Positions 24,565 through 33,996 of a DNA stretch of 64,000 nt are shown one piece after another. The position numbers and the translations under genes were made by a program. The DNA lies in the NCBI GenBank assembly GCA_018654745.1, contig JABILA010000026.1, positions 1-64,000 on the forward strand, written 5' to 3'. This DNA comes from Alphaproteobacteria bacterium. GTDB taxonomy: Bacteria; Pseudomonadota; Alphaproteobacteria; UBA2966. The first letter of the stretch is position 1. Each line of letters opens with the position of its first letter. The notes below the pieces were generated by a model, which did no database searches, had not been told where the DNA came from, and saw nothing but the letters and a program-made list of their open reading frames with translations.

Positions 24565-25119
24565 GTGAACGGAAAAGGCCAGTTGAAGCTAAAAAATAAT
24601 ACAATATACGAACATGTGCTTATCGCCCTTGGTGCAAATTTGCCTTCAGCGCTGGGTACGCCGCTGCAAACACTGGTCGCTGTGCTCGGAGAATTTGAAA
24701 GTCGGGGCATTGAAGTCGATCGTCGTTCGCGCTGGTATAAAAGCGCGCCGGTGCCGGTATCTTCACAGGATTGGTATATAAACGGGGTAATCTCCGTCAA
24801 AACGACGCTGGGGCCAGAAGACTTGCTGGCGCTGTTGCACCGGATTGAAGACGAATTTGGCCGTACACGCGGCGAACGCAATGCGGCCCGCGTGCTCGAT
24901 CTTGATTTGATTGCCTATGGCGATCTGGTCCGGCAGGGAGGGCAGGCTCCGGAATTACCGCATCCCCGCATGCATGACCGGGCGTTTGTCTTGTTACCCA
25001 TGGCGGACATTGTAACTGACTGGGTTCACCCGGTATCAGGTGCCACACTTTCGGACCTGATTGCTGCGATTCCCCCAGACCAGACCATAGAACCTCAGGA
25101 CGAGCCCCAGGATGCGTAA
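24565..25119 (+). CDS. folK: 2-amino-4-hydroxy-6-hydroxymethyldihydropteridine diphosphokinase
   Basis: 184 residues from a GTG. It transfers pyrophosphate from ATP to hydroxymethyl-dihydropterin in folate synthesis. Motifs: IALGANLPS, SRWYKSAPV, WYINGVISV, LHRIEDEFGRTR and ARVLDLDLIAYGD with the Mg-binding Asp pair, then LPHPRMHDRAFVL. No folP or folB gene lies nearby; the gene order folK-rpoZ-rsh is common in alphaproteobacteria. Confidence 0.95.
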   Translation: MNGKGQLKLKNNTIYEHVLIALGANLPSALGTPLQTLVAVLGEFESRGIEVDRRSRWYKSAPVPVSSQDWYINGVISVKTTLGPEDLLALLHRIEDEFGRTRGERNAARVLDLDLIAYGDLVRQGGQAPELPHPRMHDRAFVLLPMADIVTDWVHPVSGATLSDLIAAIPPDQTIEPQDEPQDA

Positions 25120-25250
25120 ATCGGTATTTATTGATCGGGTAGCGCGGTAATTGGCCCTTTTCTTTGGTTATGAGCCTTTTTCTTTGAATGTTGGGCACTT
25201 ACGTGCTTGCTTTGATGCCAGGACTTGCATATTTAATGCATTACAGCATT

Positions 25251-25352
25251 AGAGCGATTCCTGTTCAGACGGGATCGTCTTCGCTTATCTATTTGATGCC
25301 CAACCCGGGTTTAATGAAACGCTGCGTTTCCACCAGGCAGGAAACGCTCTGG
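25251..25352 (+). repeat. Paired-hairpin repeat element, copy 2, in the rpoZ leader
   Basis: About 102 bp: AGAGCGATTCC/GGGATCG hairpin, about 40 bases of linker ending in GTTTAATG, then CGTTTCC/GGAAACG hairpin closing with CGCTCTGG. It shares order, arms and the AACGCTGCGTTTCC junction with the reverse complement of 14296-14400. It ends 20 bases before the rpoZ ATG and so may lie in the rpoZ leader RNA. Confidence 0.75.
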
Positions 25353-25372
25353 CTTTTATCGGAGAACCAACG

Positions 25373-25738
25373 ATGGCTCGCGTCACCGTCGAAGATTGTA
25401 TTGAAAAAATCCCTAACCGCTTTGACCTCGTCATGTTGTCAGCGCAGCGGGCCCGCCAGATTTCATCCGGTGAGGAAATCACCATCGAGCGCGATAACGA
25501 CAAAAACCCTGTCGTCGCCTTGCGTGAAATCGCGGACGAAACCGTTTTGGTTGAAGACCTTGTTGAAGGTGTTGTTTCCAGCTTCCAGAAGCATGTCGAA
25601 GTCGATGAGCCTGAAGAAGATGATATGGCTGCATTGATGGCTGGCAACGGCTGGGGTGGTGAAACCGGTGATGCGCCAATGCCATTGCCGGAAGTACCGC
25701 TTGATAACACTGACGACGCTGAACTGGGGGGCGAGTGA
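25373..25738 (+). CDS. rpoZ: RNA polymerase omega subunit
   Basis: 121 residues. Omega helps fold and assemble beta' and is part of a ppGpp-binding site, which fits its place before the (p)ppGpp enzyme gene. The start [20 protein letters not shown] and [29 protein letters not shown] are diagnostic. The acidic tail of about 40 residues after the conserved core is typical of alphaproteobacterial omega. GGAGAA lies 7 bases before the ATG. Confidence 0.97.
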   Translation: MARVTVEDCIEKIPNRFDLVMLSAQRARQISSGEEITIERDNDKNPVVALREIADETVLVEDLVEGVVSSFQKHVEVDEPEEDDMAALMAGNGWGGETGDAPMPLPEVPLDNTDDAELGGE

Positions 25739-25830
25739 GCGCCAGCCTGGGATCACACTCGGGCATTAAAAGTCGCCGTTTGGTGACTGGCACTTCCAGA
25801 CAAGCCGGTTTGACGAGATTGAAAAGATTA

Positions 25831-25863
25831 GCGCGCACCATGTCTCATGGTTGCGCGTTTTTT
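25831..25863 (+). terminator. Rho-independent terminator between rpoZ and rsh
   Basis: GCGCACCATG and CATGGTTGCGC pair around TCT with one bulged T, followed by six T residues. It separates rpoZ from the (p)ppGpp synthetase gene starting 22 bases later, so rsh must have its own promoter or rely on read-through. Confidence 0.82.
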
Positions 25864-25884
25864 GATGGTCGGGTGTAATAAGGC

Positions 25885-28041
25885 ATGATCCGCCAGTTTG
25901 AACTCGTTGAAAATGTCTGCAGCTATGATGGCAATGCAGACGAGGAGATGTTGAACAAGGCCTACGTCTTTTCGATGAAGGCCCATGGCACCCAGAAACG
26001 GGCCTCGGGCGACAGCTATTTCACCCATCCCCTGGAAGTCGCCGGGATCCTTACGGATCTGAAACTGGACAGCAACACAATCGTCACCGCCTTGCTGCAC
26101 GACACAGTTGAAGACACTGTTGCGACTCTGGAGGAAATTGAGACCAAATTTGGCCCGGAAATCGCCGTCCTGGTTGATGGCGTAACCAAGTTATCGTTGC
26201 TGGAAATGAGTTCTGCCTCTGATTCCAGTCGCCAGGCAGAGAACTTCCGCAAGCTTGTGCTGGCCATGTCCAACGACATTCGTGTGCTGCTGGTCAAACT
26301 GGCTGACCGGCTGCACAACATGCGCACCCTGCATTTCCTCAAGAAAGAAGAGAAACGTCGCCGTATTTCCCTGGAAACCATGGAAATCTATGCGCCGCTG
26401 GCTGAGCGCATCGGCATGCAGAACATCAAGGATGAGCTGGAAGATATCTCGTTTGCCAATCTGAACCCTGAGGCCCGCGAATCCGTTACGGCCAGACTGT
26501 CATTTTTGCGCGAACGCGGGTCCAACATCGTTGAAGTCATCACCAACGAGTTGCAGGATACGCTTGAAACTGCAGGCGTCCAGGCGGAAATTTATGGTCG
26601 GGAGAAGCGGCCTTATTCGATCTGGCGCAAGATGGAGCGCAAGAACGTCACGTTTGAGCAGCTTTCCGACATCATGGCTTTCCGCGTCCTTGTTGATACG
26701 GTTGAGGATTGCTATCGCACGCTGGGTACGGTGCACGGGGCCTATCGCATGGTGCCGGGCTGTTTCAAGGATTATATCTCCACGCCCAAGCGCAACGGCT
26801 ATCAGTCCCTGCATACATCCGTGATCGGCCCTGAAAAACAGCGTGTGGAAATCCAGATCCGCACCCGGGAAATGCACCAGATTGCTGAAATCGGTGTGGC
26901 TGCGCACTGGCTTTACAAGCAAAAAGAGGGGGAACCCGAAACCCAGAATTACCGCTGGTTACGGGAATTGCTGGAAATCCTTGATCATGCGTCGAACCCG
27001 GAAGAGTTTCTGGAAAATACCAAACTGGAGATGTTCCAGGATCAGGTGTTCTGTTTTACGCCGAAAGGGGACCTGATTGCGCTGCCCCGTGGGGCATCAC
27101 CCGTCGATTTTGCCTATGCAGTGCATTCAAATGTTGGCGATACTTGCGTTGGTGCCCGCATCAATGGACGCATGGCACCGCTTAGAACCGCGCTGCAGAA
27201 CGGTGATCAGGTCGATATCCTGCGCTCCAAGGTCGCGGCCCCGTCGCCAACCTGGGAAAACTTTGTCGCAACGGGCAAGGCCCGTTCAGCCATCCGGCGT
27301 TATGTACGAAAGCAGGAACGCTCCCAATATGCTGATCTCGGCAAGGCGATCCTTGAGAAAGAATTCCGCGCTGGCGGACATACCTACACCGAAAAAGCCA
27401 TAGAAGGCGTTCTGAAGTCCCTGCGCCAAACCACTGTCAATGACGTCTATGCCCAGGTCGGGCAGGGCGAGATGACGTCCCGCTATGTGCTGGAAAAGGT
27501 CTTTCCGGGTCTGAAAGTCCGCCGCCACGCCGGTGATTTGCTGCAGCTTGTACGCGGACGCAGCAAACAACCCCGCAAGGGCGGGGATCATTCAGTGCCC
27601 ATTCGGGGATTGATACCGGGTATGGCCGTGCATTTTGCAGGTTGCTGCCATCCACTGCCGGGTGATCGCATTGTGGGCATCGTCATGACAGGCAAAGGCG
27701 TTACGGTTCACACTATCGATTGTGAAACGCTGGAACAGTTTTCAGATACGCCTGAACGCTGGCTGGATGTCGCCTGGGAAATTGATGGCAAGGATCCTGA
27801 CACGCATGTCGGTCGAATTTCCGTGGTCATGGTCAACGCGGCAGGCAGTTTGTCGACCATGACAGCCGTCATCGCACGGAACTTTGGCAATATTTCCAAC
27901 CTGAAAATTACTGAACGCTCTACTGACTTTTTTGAGATGATCGTGGATATTGAGGTTCGCGACGTTAAACATTTGACCAACATTATTGCGGCCTTGCGCG
28001 CCGACCCGTCCATCAGTTCCGTTGACCGGGCCCGCAGCTAA
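25885..28041 (+). CDS. rsh: Bifunctional (p)ppGpp synthetase/hydrolase (Rel/SpoT, RSH)
   Basis: 718 residues, full length. Domains in order: HD hydrolase (about 25-190; TALLHDTVEDT and KLADRLHNMRTL intact, so hydrolysis is expected), synthetase (about 235-350; DIMAFRVLVDTVEDCYRTLG, KRNGYQSLHTSV, VEIQIRTREMH), TGS (about 390-450), helical and zinc-finger-like region with CCHPLPGD, and C-terminal ACT. Like most alphaproteobacteria, the organism probably has this single long enzyme for the stringent response. It follows rpoZ and precedes pyrE. Confidence 0.97.
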   Translation: MIRQFELVENVCSYDGNADEEMLNKAYVFSMKAHGTQKRASGDSYFTHPLEVAGILTDLKLDSNTIVTALLHDTVEDTVATLEEIETKFGPEIAVLVDGVTKLSLLEMSSASDSSRQAENFRKLVLAMSNDIRVLLVKLADRLHNMRTLHFLKKEEKRRRISLETMEIYAPLAERIGMQNIKDELEDISFANLNPEARESVTARLSFLRERGSNIVEVITNELQDTLETAGVQAEIYGREKRPYSIWRKMERKNVTFEQLSDIMAFRVLVDTVEDCYRTLGTVHGAYRMVPGCFKDYISTPKRNGYQSLHTSVIGPEKQRVEIQIRTREMHQIAEIGVAAHWLYKQKEGEPETQNYRWLRELLEILDHASNPEEFLENTKLEMFQDQVFCFTPKGDLIALPRGASPVDFAYAVHSNVGDTCVGARINGRMAPLRTALQNGDQVDILRSKVAAPSPTWENFVATGKARSAIRRYVRKQERSQYADLGKAILEKEFRAGGHTYTEKAIEGVLKSLRQTTVNDVYAQVGQGEMTSRYVLEKVFPGLKVRRHAGDLLQLVRGRSKQPRKGGDHSVPIRGLIPGMAVHFAGCCHPLPGDRIVGIVMTGKGVTVHTIDCETLEQFSDTPERWLDVAWEIDGKDPDTHVGRISVVMVNAAGSLSTMTAVIARNFGNISNLKITERSTDFFEMIVDIEVRDVKHLTNIIAALRADPSISSVDRARS

Positions 28042-28075
28042 GACCGTCATTACAAACTAACAGGTAAGACCCGCC

Positions 28076-28663
28076 ATGAATCAGGATGAAGTCCTGCGCC
28101 ACTTCCGCGAAACCGACGCCTTGCTGGAAGGCCATTTTTTGCTGTCGTCTGGTTTGCACTCCTCGCGCTATCTGCAATGCGCCAAAGTCCTTTCCCACCC
28201 GGAGCGCGCCGCAACCTTGTGCCGGGCCCTGGCAGACAAGGTGATCGCCGCTGTGGGCGAAGGCGGCATTGATATTGTCGTTGCACCTGCCATGGGCGGT
28301 GTAGTGGTTGGTTACGAAATGGCCCGCCAGCTAGGCGTTCCCGGCATATTTACGGAACGCGTTGATGGCGAGTTTACGTTTCGTCGGGGGTTTGAGCTTG
28401 AGCCAGGGGCCAGGGTGCTAATGTCGGAAGATATCGTCACCACCGGCAAATCCAGCCTCGAATGTATCAAGGCCATCAATGCAGCCGGGGGCACGACAGT
28501 TGCCGCCAGCTGCCTGATTGACCGTTCTGACGGTGAAGTCGACCTTGGTTTGCCCCTGGTTTCCCTGACCGGTCTCAAGGTGCCATCTTACGAAGCAGAC
28601 GCCTTGCCGCCCGAATTGGCCGCTATTCCTGCGATCAAACCCGGCAGTCGCGGTCTCAAATAG
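28076..28663 (+). CDS. pyrE: Orotate phosphoribosyltransferase
   Basis: 195 residues. It makes OMP from orotate and PRPP. Seen are [20 protein letters not shown], the type I PRTase motif [18 protein letters not shown] and the flexible-loop region [17 protein letters not shown]. It belongs to the compact form common in alphaproteobacteria. It is 34 bases after rsh. Confidence 0.95.
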   Translation: MNQDEVLRHFRETDALLEGHFLLSSGLHSSRYLQCAKVLSHPERAATLCRALADKVIAAVGEGGIDIVVAPAMGGVVVGYEMARQLGVPGIFTERVDGEFTFRRGFELEPGARVLMSEDIVTTGKSSLECIKAINAAGGTTVAASCLIDRSDGEVDLGLPLVSLTGLKVPSYEADALPPELAAIPAIKPGSRGLK

Positions 28664-28684
28664 GCTCTGTCAGGGTCCAACACC

Positions 28685-29263
28685 ATGTTTCAACGTCGGA
28701 ACAAGCTGACCTTTGCTCAACGCCTGCGCGGTTTTTTCTGGCCCCATATTGGCTGGAAACGGGCTGGCATCTATCTGAAGCACCGTCTGGCGCGTCTGCC
28801 CGGCACGCCCCATTCCATCGCTGCTGGTTTTGCCGTTGGTGCCGCATTGTGCTTTACGCCCTTTGTCGGCTTTCAGCTTGTCATGTCCGCCTTGCTGGCT
28901 GGTATTTTTCGCATCAGTGTATTTGCCTCGGTTCTGGGCACATTTGTAGGCAATCCGTGGACGTTTCCGTTTATCTGGTGGTTGGTGTATACAACGGGCA
29001 AGACCATGATGGGCGGGGAATCCATTGAGGCACTGCCCGACACGCTCACCATGGGTTACGTGTTTGACAATTTCCTCGATATTTTCTTGCCCATGTTGCT
29101 TGGCAGTGTGCCAATCGGAATTATAGTCTGGCTCATGTTTTACCTGCCGCTGAGAAAGCTGGTTGCCGGTTATCAAAAAGCCAGGCGGGAACGAATGGGA
29201 CGCAAGCGCATCGTTGCTTCGGCCCCTGAACAAGACTCGGTAAAGACGGAAGGGAATAGCTGA
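28685..29263 (+). CDS. DUF2062 membrane protein
   Basis: 192 residues. Characteristic start with RLPGTPHSIAAGFAVGAALCFTPFVGFQL and FVGNPWTFPFIWW, with two to three membrane segments and a basic, positively charged tail. The family has no established biochemical role. The stop overlaps the ATG of pdxJ by one base; this position between pyrE and pdxJ is conserved in alphaproteobacteria. Confidence 0.9.
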   Translation: MFQRRNKLTFAQRLRGFFWPHIGWKRAGIYLKHRLARLPGTPHSIAAGFAVGAALCFTPFVGFQLVMSALLAGIFRISVFASVLGTFVGNPWTFPFIWWLVYTTGKTMMGGESIEALPDTLTMGYVFDNFLDIFLPMLLGSVPIGIIVWLMFYLPLRKLVAGYQKARRERMGRKRIVASAPEQDSVKTEGNS

Positions 29264-30015
29264 TGGAAATTTCACCACTTCGCCTGGGAATCAACATTGA
29301 TCACGTTGCGACCATTCGCAACGCCCGTGGCATTCAAAACCCGGATCCTGTGCGTGCCGCTCATCTGGCCGTAAAATCCGGCGCGGATGGCATTACGGCT
29401 CACTTACGTGAAGATCGCCGCCATATCTCTGATGACGATATCCAGCGACTGACAAACGAAATTGACCTGCCGCTTAATCTGGAAATTGCCGCCACCGACG
29501 AAATGCTGGCGATTGCGCTGCGTCACAAGCCCCATGCGGTTTGTATCGTACCCGAAAAACGCCAGGAACTGACGACTGAGGGGGGGCTGGACGCGATTGG
29601 TGGCCATAACCACCTCAAACCCATCATTGATCAACTGAACGCCAATGGCAGCCGTGTCAGCCTGTTCATCGACCCGGATAAAGGGCAACTGGACGCGGCC
29701 CGTTCAATGGGCGCGCCCGTGGTTGAACTCCATACTGGCAAATATTGTGAAGTCTCCGGTGAGGAGCGCGATGCCGAGCTTGAAAGGCTCGCCATTGCCG
29801 CAGCCCATGCATCTGAAATCGGTCTTGAATGTCATGCCGGACACGGACTGGCTTACGATACCGTTGAAGCGGTCGCGGAAATACCCAATCTCGTGGAACT
29901 GAATATTGGTCATTTCCTGATCGGTGAAGCCATCTTTGTCGGCCTGGAAAACGCCATCAAACGCATGCGTGACCACATGGACCGGGCGCGTACCCGCATT
30001 GCCTTGCCGAACTGA
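29263..30015 (+). CDS. pdxJ: Pyridoxine 5'-phosphate synthase
   Basis: 250 residues. It condenses 1-deoxyxylulose 5-phosphate with 3-amino-2-oxopropyl phosphate to pyridoxine phosphate. Diagnostic stretches: LRLGINIDHVATIRNARG, GADGITAHLREDRRHI, NLEIAATDEM, CIVPEKRQELTTEGG, SLFIDPD, VELHTGKY and NIGHFLIGEA. Full length. acpS follows after three bases. Confidence 0.97.
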   Translation: MEISPLRLGINIDHVATIRNARGIQNPDPVRAAHLAVKSGADGITAHLREDRRHISDDDIQRLTNEIDLPLNLEIAATDEMLAIALRHKPHAVCIVPEKRQELTTEGGLDAIGGHNHLKPIIDQLNANGSRVSLFIDPDKGQLDAARSMGAPVVELHTGKYCEVSGEERDAELERLAIAAAHASEIGLECHAGHGLAYDTVEAVAEIPNLVELNIGHFLIGEAIFVGLENAIKRMRDHMDRARTRIALPN

Positions 30016-30018
30016 TCC

Positions 30019-30420
30019 ATGATGATGATCGGCATGGGCAGCGACCTGATAGATATCCGGCGCATCGAAAAAACGCTGGAACGCTTTGGCGAGCGCTTTA
30101 CCAATCGTATATACACAGAGCTTGAACGCACCAAGTCGGACAAACGCATGAACCGGGCGGCATCCTACGCCAAGCGATATGCGGCCAAGGAAGCCATGTC
30201 AAAGGCACTTGGCACCGGCTTTCGCAAAGGGGTGTTCTGGCGCGATATGGGGGTTATTAATTTGCCAGGCGGCAAGCCAACCATGGCTTTGACAGGCGGT
30301 GCCGCTGCCCGCCTTGAAGAAATAACACCAGATGGTATGAAGGCCTTGATTGAGCTGACAATCACGGATGAACCGCCTTTGGCGCAAGCTATTGTTATCA
30401 TTACGGCTATGCCAAATTGA
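30019..30420 (+). CDS. acpS: Holo-[acyl-carrier-protein] synthase
   Basis: 133 residues. It transfers phosphopantetheine from CoA to apo-ACP. The start [22 protein letters not shown] has the metal-binding Asp, and [29 protein letters not shown] the second metal-binding Glu. Two adjacent ATGs (30019, 30022) plus a third at 30025 leave the exact start open. Confidence 0.96.
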   Translation: MMMIGMGSDLIDIRRIEKTLERFGERFTNRIYTELERTKSDKRMNRAASYAKRYAAKEAMSKALGTGFRKGVFWRDMGVINLPGGKPTMALTGGAAARLEEITPDGMKALIELTITDEPPLAQAIVIITAMPN

Positions 30421-30462
30421 TAATTAAAATAAACAATTACAGATAGATAAAGCAGTTACTTA

Positions 30463-31248
30463 ATGGTGGATGAGAATAAAGAAATCGTGAAAAAAACGGA
30501 ATCCTGGGGCGAAACCATTCGCACGGTTTTCTATGCAGTCCTGATCGCCATCGGCATTCGGACGTTCGCATGGGAGCCATTTAACATTCCATCGGAATCC
30601 ATGTTGCCGACCCTGCAGATCGGCGATTATCTGTTTGTTTCCAAATATGCCTATGGTTATTCGAAACATTCGTTCCCCTTCAGCATGGGGCCGTTTGATG
30701 GTCGTAAATTTGAAAGCCCGGTTAAACGCGGCGATGTCGTGGTCTTCAAACTGCCGCGGGACAACACGACGGATTATATCAAGCGCATCGTCGGGCTGCC
30801 GGGTGACAAACTGCAGGTGACCAATGGCGTGCTTCATATCAACGGCAAAGCGGTGCCAAAAATCCGCACTGACAGTTTTCCCTACACCTCATATCCTTAC
30901 GACGAGCAGTACGGTATTGAGCGCAATTTCCCCACATATGATGAAACACTGCCAAACGGGGTCAAGTATCTGAGTTACGATCTGGCACCACGGGGGCCAT
31001 TGGATAACACGGATGTCTACGAAGTGCCTGCAGGTCATTATTTTGCCATGGGCGACAACCGGGACAATTCTACGGATTCAAGAGTACCCATCAATCAGCA
31101 CGGCGTTGGCTTCGTGCCTGCCGAAAATCTGGTCGGGCGCGCCGAGGTCCTGTTCTTTTCGACCAATGGCAGTGCTGCATGGTGGGAAATCTGGGGCTGG
31201 CCTGGCAGTATTCGCTGGGGCCGTCTTTTCCAGTCGATCACCGAATAA
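30463..31248 (+). CDS. lepB: Signal peptidase I
   Basis: 261 residues. It cleaves signal peptides at the outer face of the inner membrane. One N-terminal membrane segment (TIRTVFYAVLIAIGIRTFAW), catalytic Ser in PSESMLPTL, catalytic Lys in YIKRIVGLPGD and box E GDNRDNSTDSR are present. It lies between acpS and rnc as in other alphaproteobacteria. Confidence 0.97.
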   Translation: MVDENKEIVKKTESWGETIRTVFYAVLIAIGIRTFAWEPFNIPSESMLPTLQIGDYLFVSKYAYGYSKHSFPFSMGPFDGRKFESPVKRGDVVVFKLPRDNTTDYIKRIVGLPGDKLQVTNGVLHINGKAVPKIRTDSFPYTSYPYDEQYGIERNFPTYDETLPNGVKYLSYDLAPRGPLDNTDVYEVPAGHYFAMGDNRDNSTDSRVPINQHGVGFVPAENLVGRAEVLFFSTNGSAAWWEIWGWPGSIRWGRLFQSITE

Positions 31249-31263
31249 TGCCCGGGATATCTT

Positions 31264-31965
31264 ATGTCTGAGGAGCCGGATAAATCGCGTGAGGGGCTGT
31301 TGAAATGCCTCGGCCATACGTTCAAGGACCCCGATCTGCTGGAAGAAGCGCTGACCCATCCCAGTGTGACAACGCGAAAAAGCACACGTCAGGGTGAAGG
31401 GCGGGATTACGACAGGCTTGAATTTCTTGGCGACCGGGTCCTGGGAATGGTGATCGCCGATCATTTACTGAAAACCTATCCGCAAGCCGATGCCGGCAAG
31501 CTGGCAACGCGATATAATGCGCTGGTGCGCCGTGAAACGCTGGCCGCAGTGGCGGAAGAAATCGGCCTCGGCCCTCATATTCGTTTTGCCAGGGGTGAGC
31601 GGAATTCAGGCGGCGGAGCCAAACCGGCCTTGCTGGCCAATGCCTGTGAAGCCGTCATAGCCGCCTTGTTTCTGGACGGCGGCCTCGAAGTCGCAGCCAG
31701 TTTTATCCATCGCTACTGGGATGATCTGGCAGACGAATTGACAACGGCCCCGAAAGACCCCAAGACAAGCCTGCAGGAGCTTGCTCACGCGCGTAACGCA
31801 ACGCCACCCGCCTATCGTGAAACGGATCGCTCCGGGCCGCCACATGCGCCGGTTTTTACAATTGAAGTAGAAGTCGGCAACCTCGGCAGTGCCTCCGGTA
31901 CGGGCAGCTCGAAACGTGCAGCAGAACAAATTGCGGCTGAAACGCTGTATAACAAGATAAAGTGA
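31264..31965 (+). CDS. rnc: Ribonuclease III
   Basis: 233 residues. The RNase III domain has the signature RLEFLGDRVLGMVIAD and the second metal site ACEAVIAALFLDGG; the C-terminal double-stranded RNA-binding domain (DPKTSLQELAHARNATPPAY ... SSKRAAEQIAAETL) is complete. It processes rRNA precursors and structured mRNAs. era follows after 41 bases. Confidence 0.97.
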   Translation: MSEEPDKSREGLLKCLGHTFKDPDLLEEALTHPSVTTRKSTRQGEGRDYDRLEFLGDRVLGMVIADHLLKTYPQADAGKLATRYNALVRRETLAAVAEEIGLGPHIRFARGERNSGGGAKPALLANACEAVIAALFLDGGLEVAASFIHRYWDDLADELTTAPKDPKTSLQELAHARNATPPAYRETDRSGPPHAPVFTIEVEVGNLGSASGTGSSKRAAEQIAAETLYNKIK

Positions 31966-32006
31966 TTCCGGTTTTAGCGAAGTCACTCTTTTGAAAGACA
32001 ACTGAC

Positions 32007-32939
32007 ATGAATGCCGAAGCGACGCGCTGCGGATATGTTGCCCTGATCGGCGCTCCAAACGCTGGTAAATCAACTTTGCTCAACGCTCTGGTGGGGGCGA
32101 AGGTCGCTATCGTCAGCCCCAAGGTGCAGACCACACGGGCGCGCCTGACGGGTATCGCCATCGAAAATAAAAGCCAGATGATCTTTGTCGACACGCCTGG
32201 TATTTTCGAGCCCAAGCGGCGCCTGGAACGGGCCATGGTCAGCGATGCATGGACGGGGGCAGGGGATGCCGATGTCGTGGCCCTGCTGGTCGATTCTCGC
32301 CGTCCTGTCAAAGCCAATAATGACGACACCCAGGTGATCCTTGATGCGCTGCGCAAACGCGGCAAACAGGCCTTGTTGCTGATTAACAAGGTCGATGCCG
32401 TTGAACGCCCGGAACTGTTGAAACTGGCCGAGAAACTAAGTGCTGAAAAAATGATCGACGATACGCCACTGTTCAGCGATATCTTCATGATTTCGGCCCT
32501 GACCGGCGATGGTGTCCAGGATCTGAGCCGGTTTTTTGCCCGTTCCGTACCGGAAGGGCCATGGTTGTATCCCGAAGACCAGATCGCGACGGCGCCCATG
32601 CGTTACCTCGCGGCCGAAGTCACACGCGAAAAGCTGTTTCTCAATTTGCACCAGGAATTGCCGTACCAATTGACGGTCGAAACCGAAGCCTGGGAAGAAC
32701 AAAAAGACGGTTCCGCCAAAGTCTCCCAGGTTATCTATGTCACCCGCGCCAATCACAAGGGCATTGTGCTGGGCAAGGGTGGCTCACTGATCAAGAAGGT
32801 CGGCGAAATGGCCCGCAAGGACCTCGAAGCTCAGATGGAACGCCGTGTCCATCTATTCCTGTTTGTCAAAGTCCGCGAAAACTGGCTCGACGATCCCGAA
32901 CGCTACCGCGAAATGAACCTGGATTTCCCCAAGAAGTAG
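32007..32939 (+). CDS. era: GTPase Era
   Basis: 310 residues. G1 GAPNAGKST, G3 DTPG, G4 NKVD, and a C-terminal KH domain (KGIVLGKGGSLIKKVGEMARKDLEAQM ... VKVRENWLDD) that binds the 3' end of 16S rRNA. It acts in small-subunit maturation. It is last in the lepB-rnc-era run. Confidence 0.97.
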   Translation: MNAEATRCGYVALIGAPNAGKSTLLNALVGAKVAIVSPKVQTTRARLTGIAIENKSQMIFVDTPGIFEPKRRLERAMVSDAWTGAGDADVVALLVDSRRPVKANNDDTQVILDALRKRGKQALLLINKVDAVERPELLKLAEKLSAEKMIDDTPLFSDIFMISALTGDGVQDLSRFFARSVPEGPWLYPEDQIATAPMRYLAAEVTREKLFLNLHQELPYQLTVETEAWEEQKDGSAKVSQVIYVTRANHKGIVLGKGGSLIKKVGEMARKDLEAQMERRVHLFLFVKVRENWLDDPERYREMNLDFPKK

Positions 32940-33034
32940 ATCCGCAAGCCTTCCAATATCGCCAGTGTGACTTTGAGGCTTGATTTAGAATTTGAAGCCT
33001 TCCACTCGCGATAAATTTCGCCATACTCCGCGCC

Positions 33035-33937
33035 ATGGAACTCTGGATACCTATCACCATCGCGGCTGCGTTCTTTCAGAACTTGCGCTCGATGCTGCAA
33101 AAGTACCTGAAAGACAGGCTCAGCACGGGTGGGGCGACCTATGCCCGGTTTATCTATGCGTGGCCATTTGCGGTCATTTATGTGCTGGTGCTGGGTGAGC
33201 TGCCTGAGTTTGATATGCCGTCGCTCAATACGAATTTTGCATTTTACGCGGCAATTGGTGGTGCGGCACAGATGCTGGCGACGACCTTGCTGATCTATCT
33301 GTTCTCGTTTCGAAATTTTGCTGTTGGCACCACTTTTTCCAAAACCGAGACCGTGCAGGCAGCGATATTCGGTGCTGTGATCCTGGCTGATCCGCTGTCT
33401 GTATCCGCCATCATCGCCATCCTGATCAGTCTGGTTGGTGTGGTGGCGTTGTCTGCGGCCCAAAGCGGCATCGGTCTGGGGCGGATTGTCTTTGCCTGGA
33501 CTGAACGGACATCGCTGATCGGGCTGGCTTCCGGTGCCAGTTTCGGTGTGTCTGCTGTGTCCTATCGCGCGGCTTCTCTCAGTCTGGGGGGCGACGGATT
33601 TCTCATTCAGGCCGCCTTTACACTGGCCTGGGTGCTGGGCTTTCAGACCATTGTTATGGGCGTGTATCTGCTGATCCGTGAACCGGGTGAATTGGCCAGG
33701 GTGTTACGAAACTGGCGGGTTGGAAGCTGGGTCGGCGTTACCGGCATGATTGGATCAGTGGGCTGGTTTACAGCCATGACAATACAGAACGCAGCTTATG
33801 TTCGGGCATTGGGTCAGGTCGAACTTGTCTTTACCTTCATCGCCGCCCATATGTTTTTCGGGGAACGATCAACCCGGCTTGAAGTCGCCGGTATTGTCCT
33901 GGTCGTTGTGGGTATTCTGGTTTTGTTGCTTGGGTGA
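33035..33937 (+). CDS. EamA/DMT-family membrane protein
   Basis: 300 residues with about ten hydrophobic segments in two repeats; the second half ends VELVFTFIAAHMFFGERSTRLEVAGIVLVVVGILVLLL, typical of EamA. Substrate unknown. The gene stands alone about 95 bases after era. Confidence 0.85.
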   Translation: MELWIPITIAAAFFQNLRSMLQKYLKDRLSTGGATYARFIYAWPFAVIYVLVLGELPEFDMPSLNTNFAFYAAIGGAAQMLATTLLIYLFSFRNFAVGTTFSKTETVQAAIFGAVILADPLSVSAIIAILISLVGVVALSAAQSGIGLGRIVFAWTERTSLIGLASGASFGVSAVSYRAASLSLGGDGFLIQAAFTLAWVLGFQTIVMGVYLLIREPGELARVLRNWRVGSWVGVTGMIGSVGWFTAMTIQNAAYVRALGQVELVFTFIAAHMFFGERSTRLEVAGIVLVVVGILVLLLG

Positions 33938-33996
33938 ATTTTCGGGGGTGTCACCAGTTTTGTTGAAGTGTTTACCAGCTTCGTTATAACAACAGG

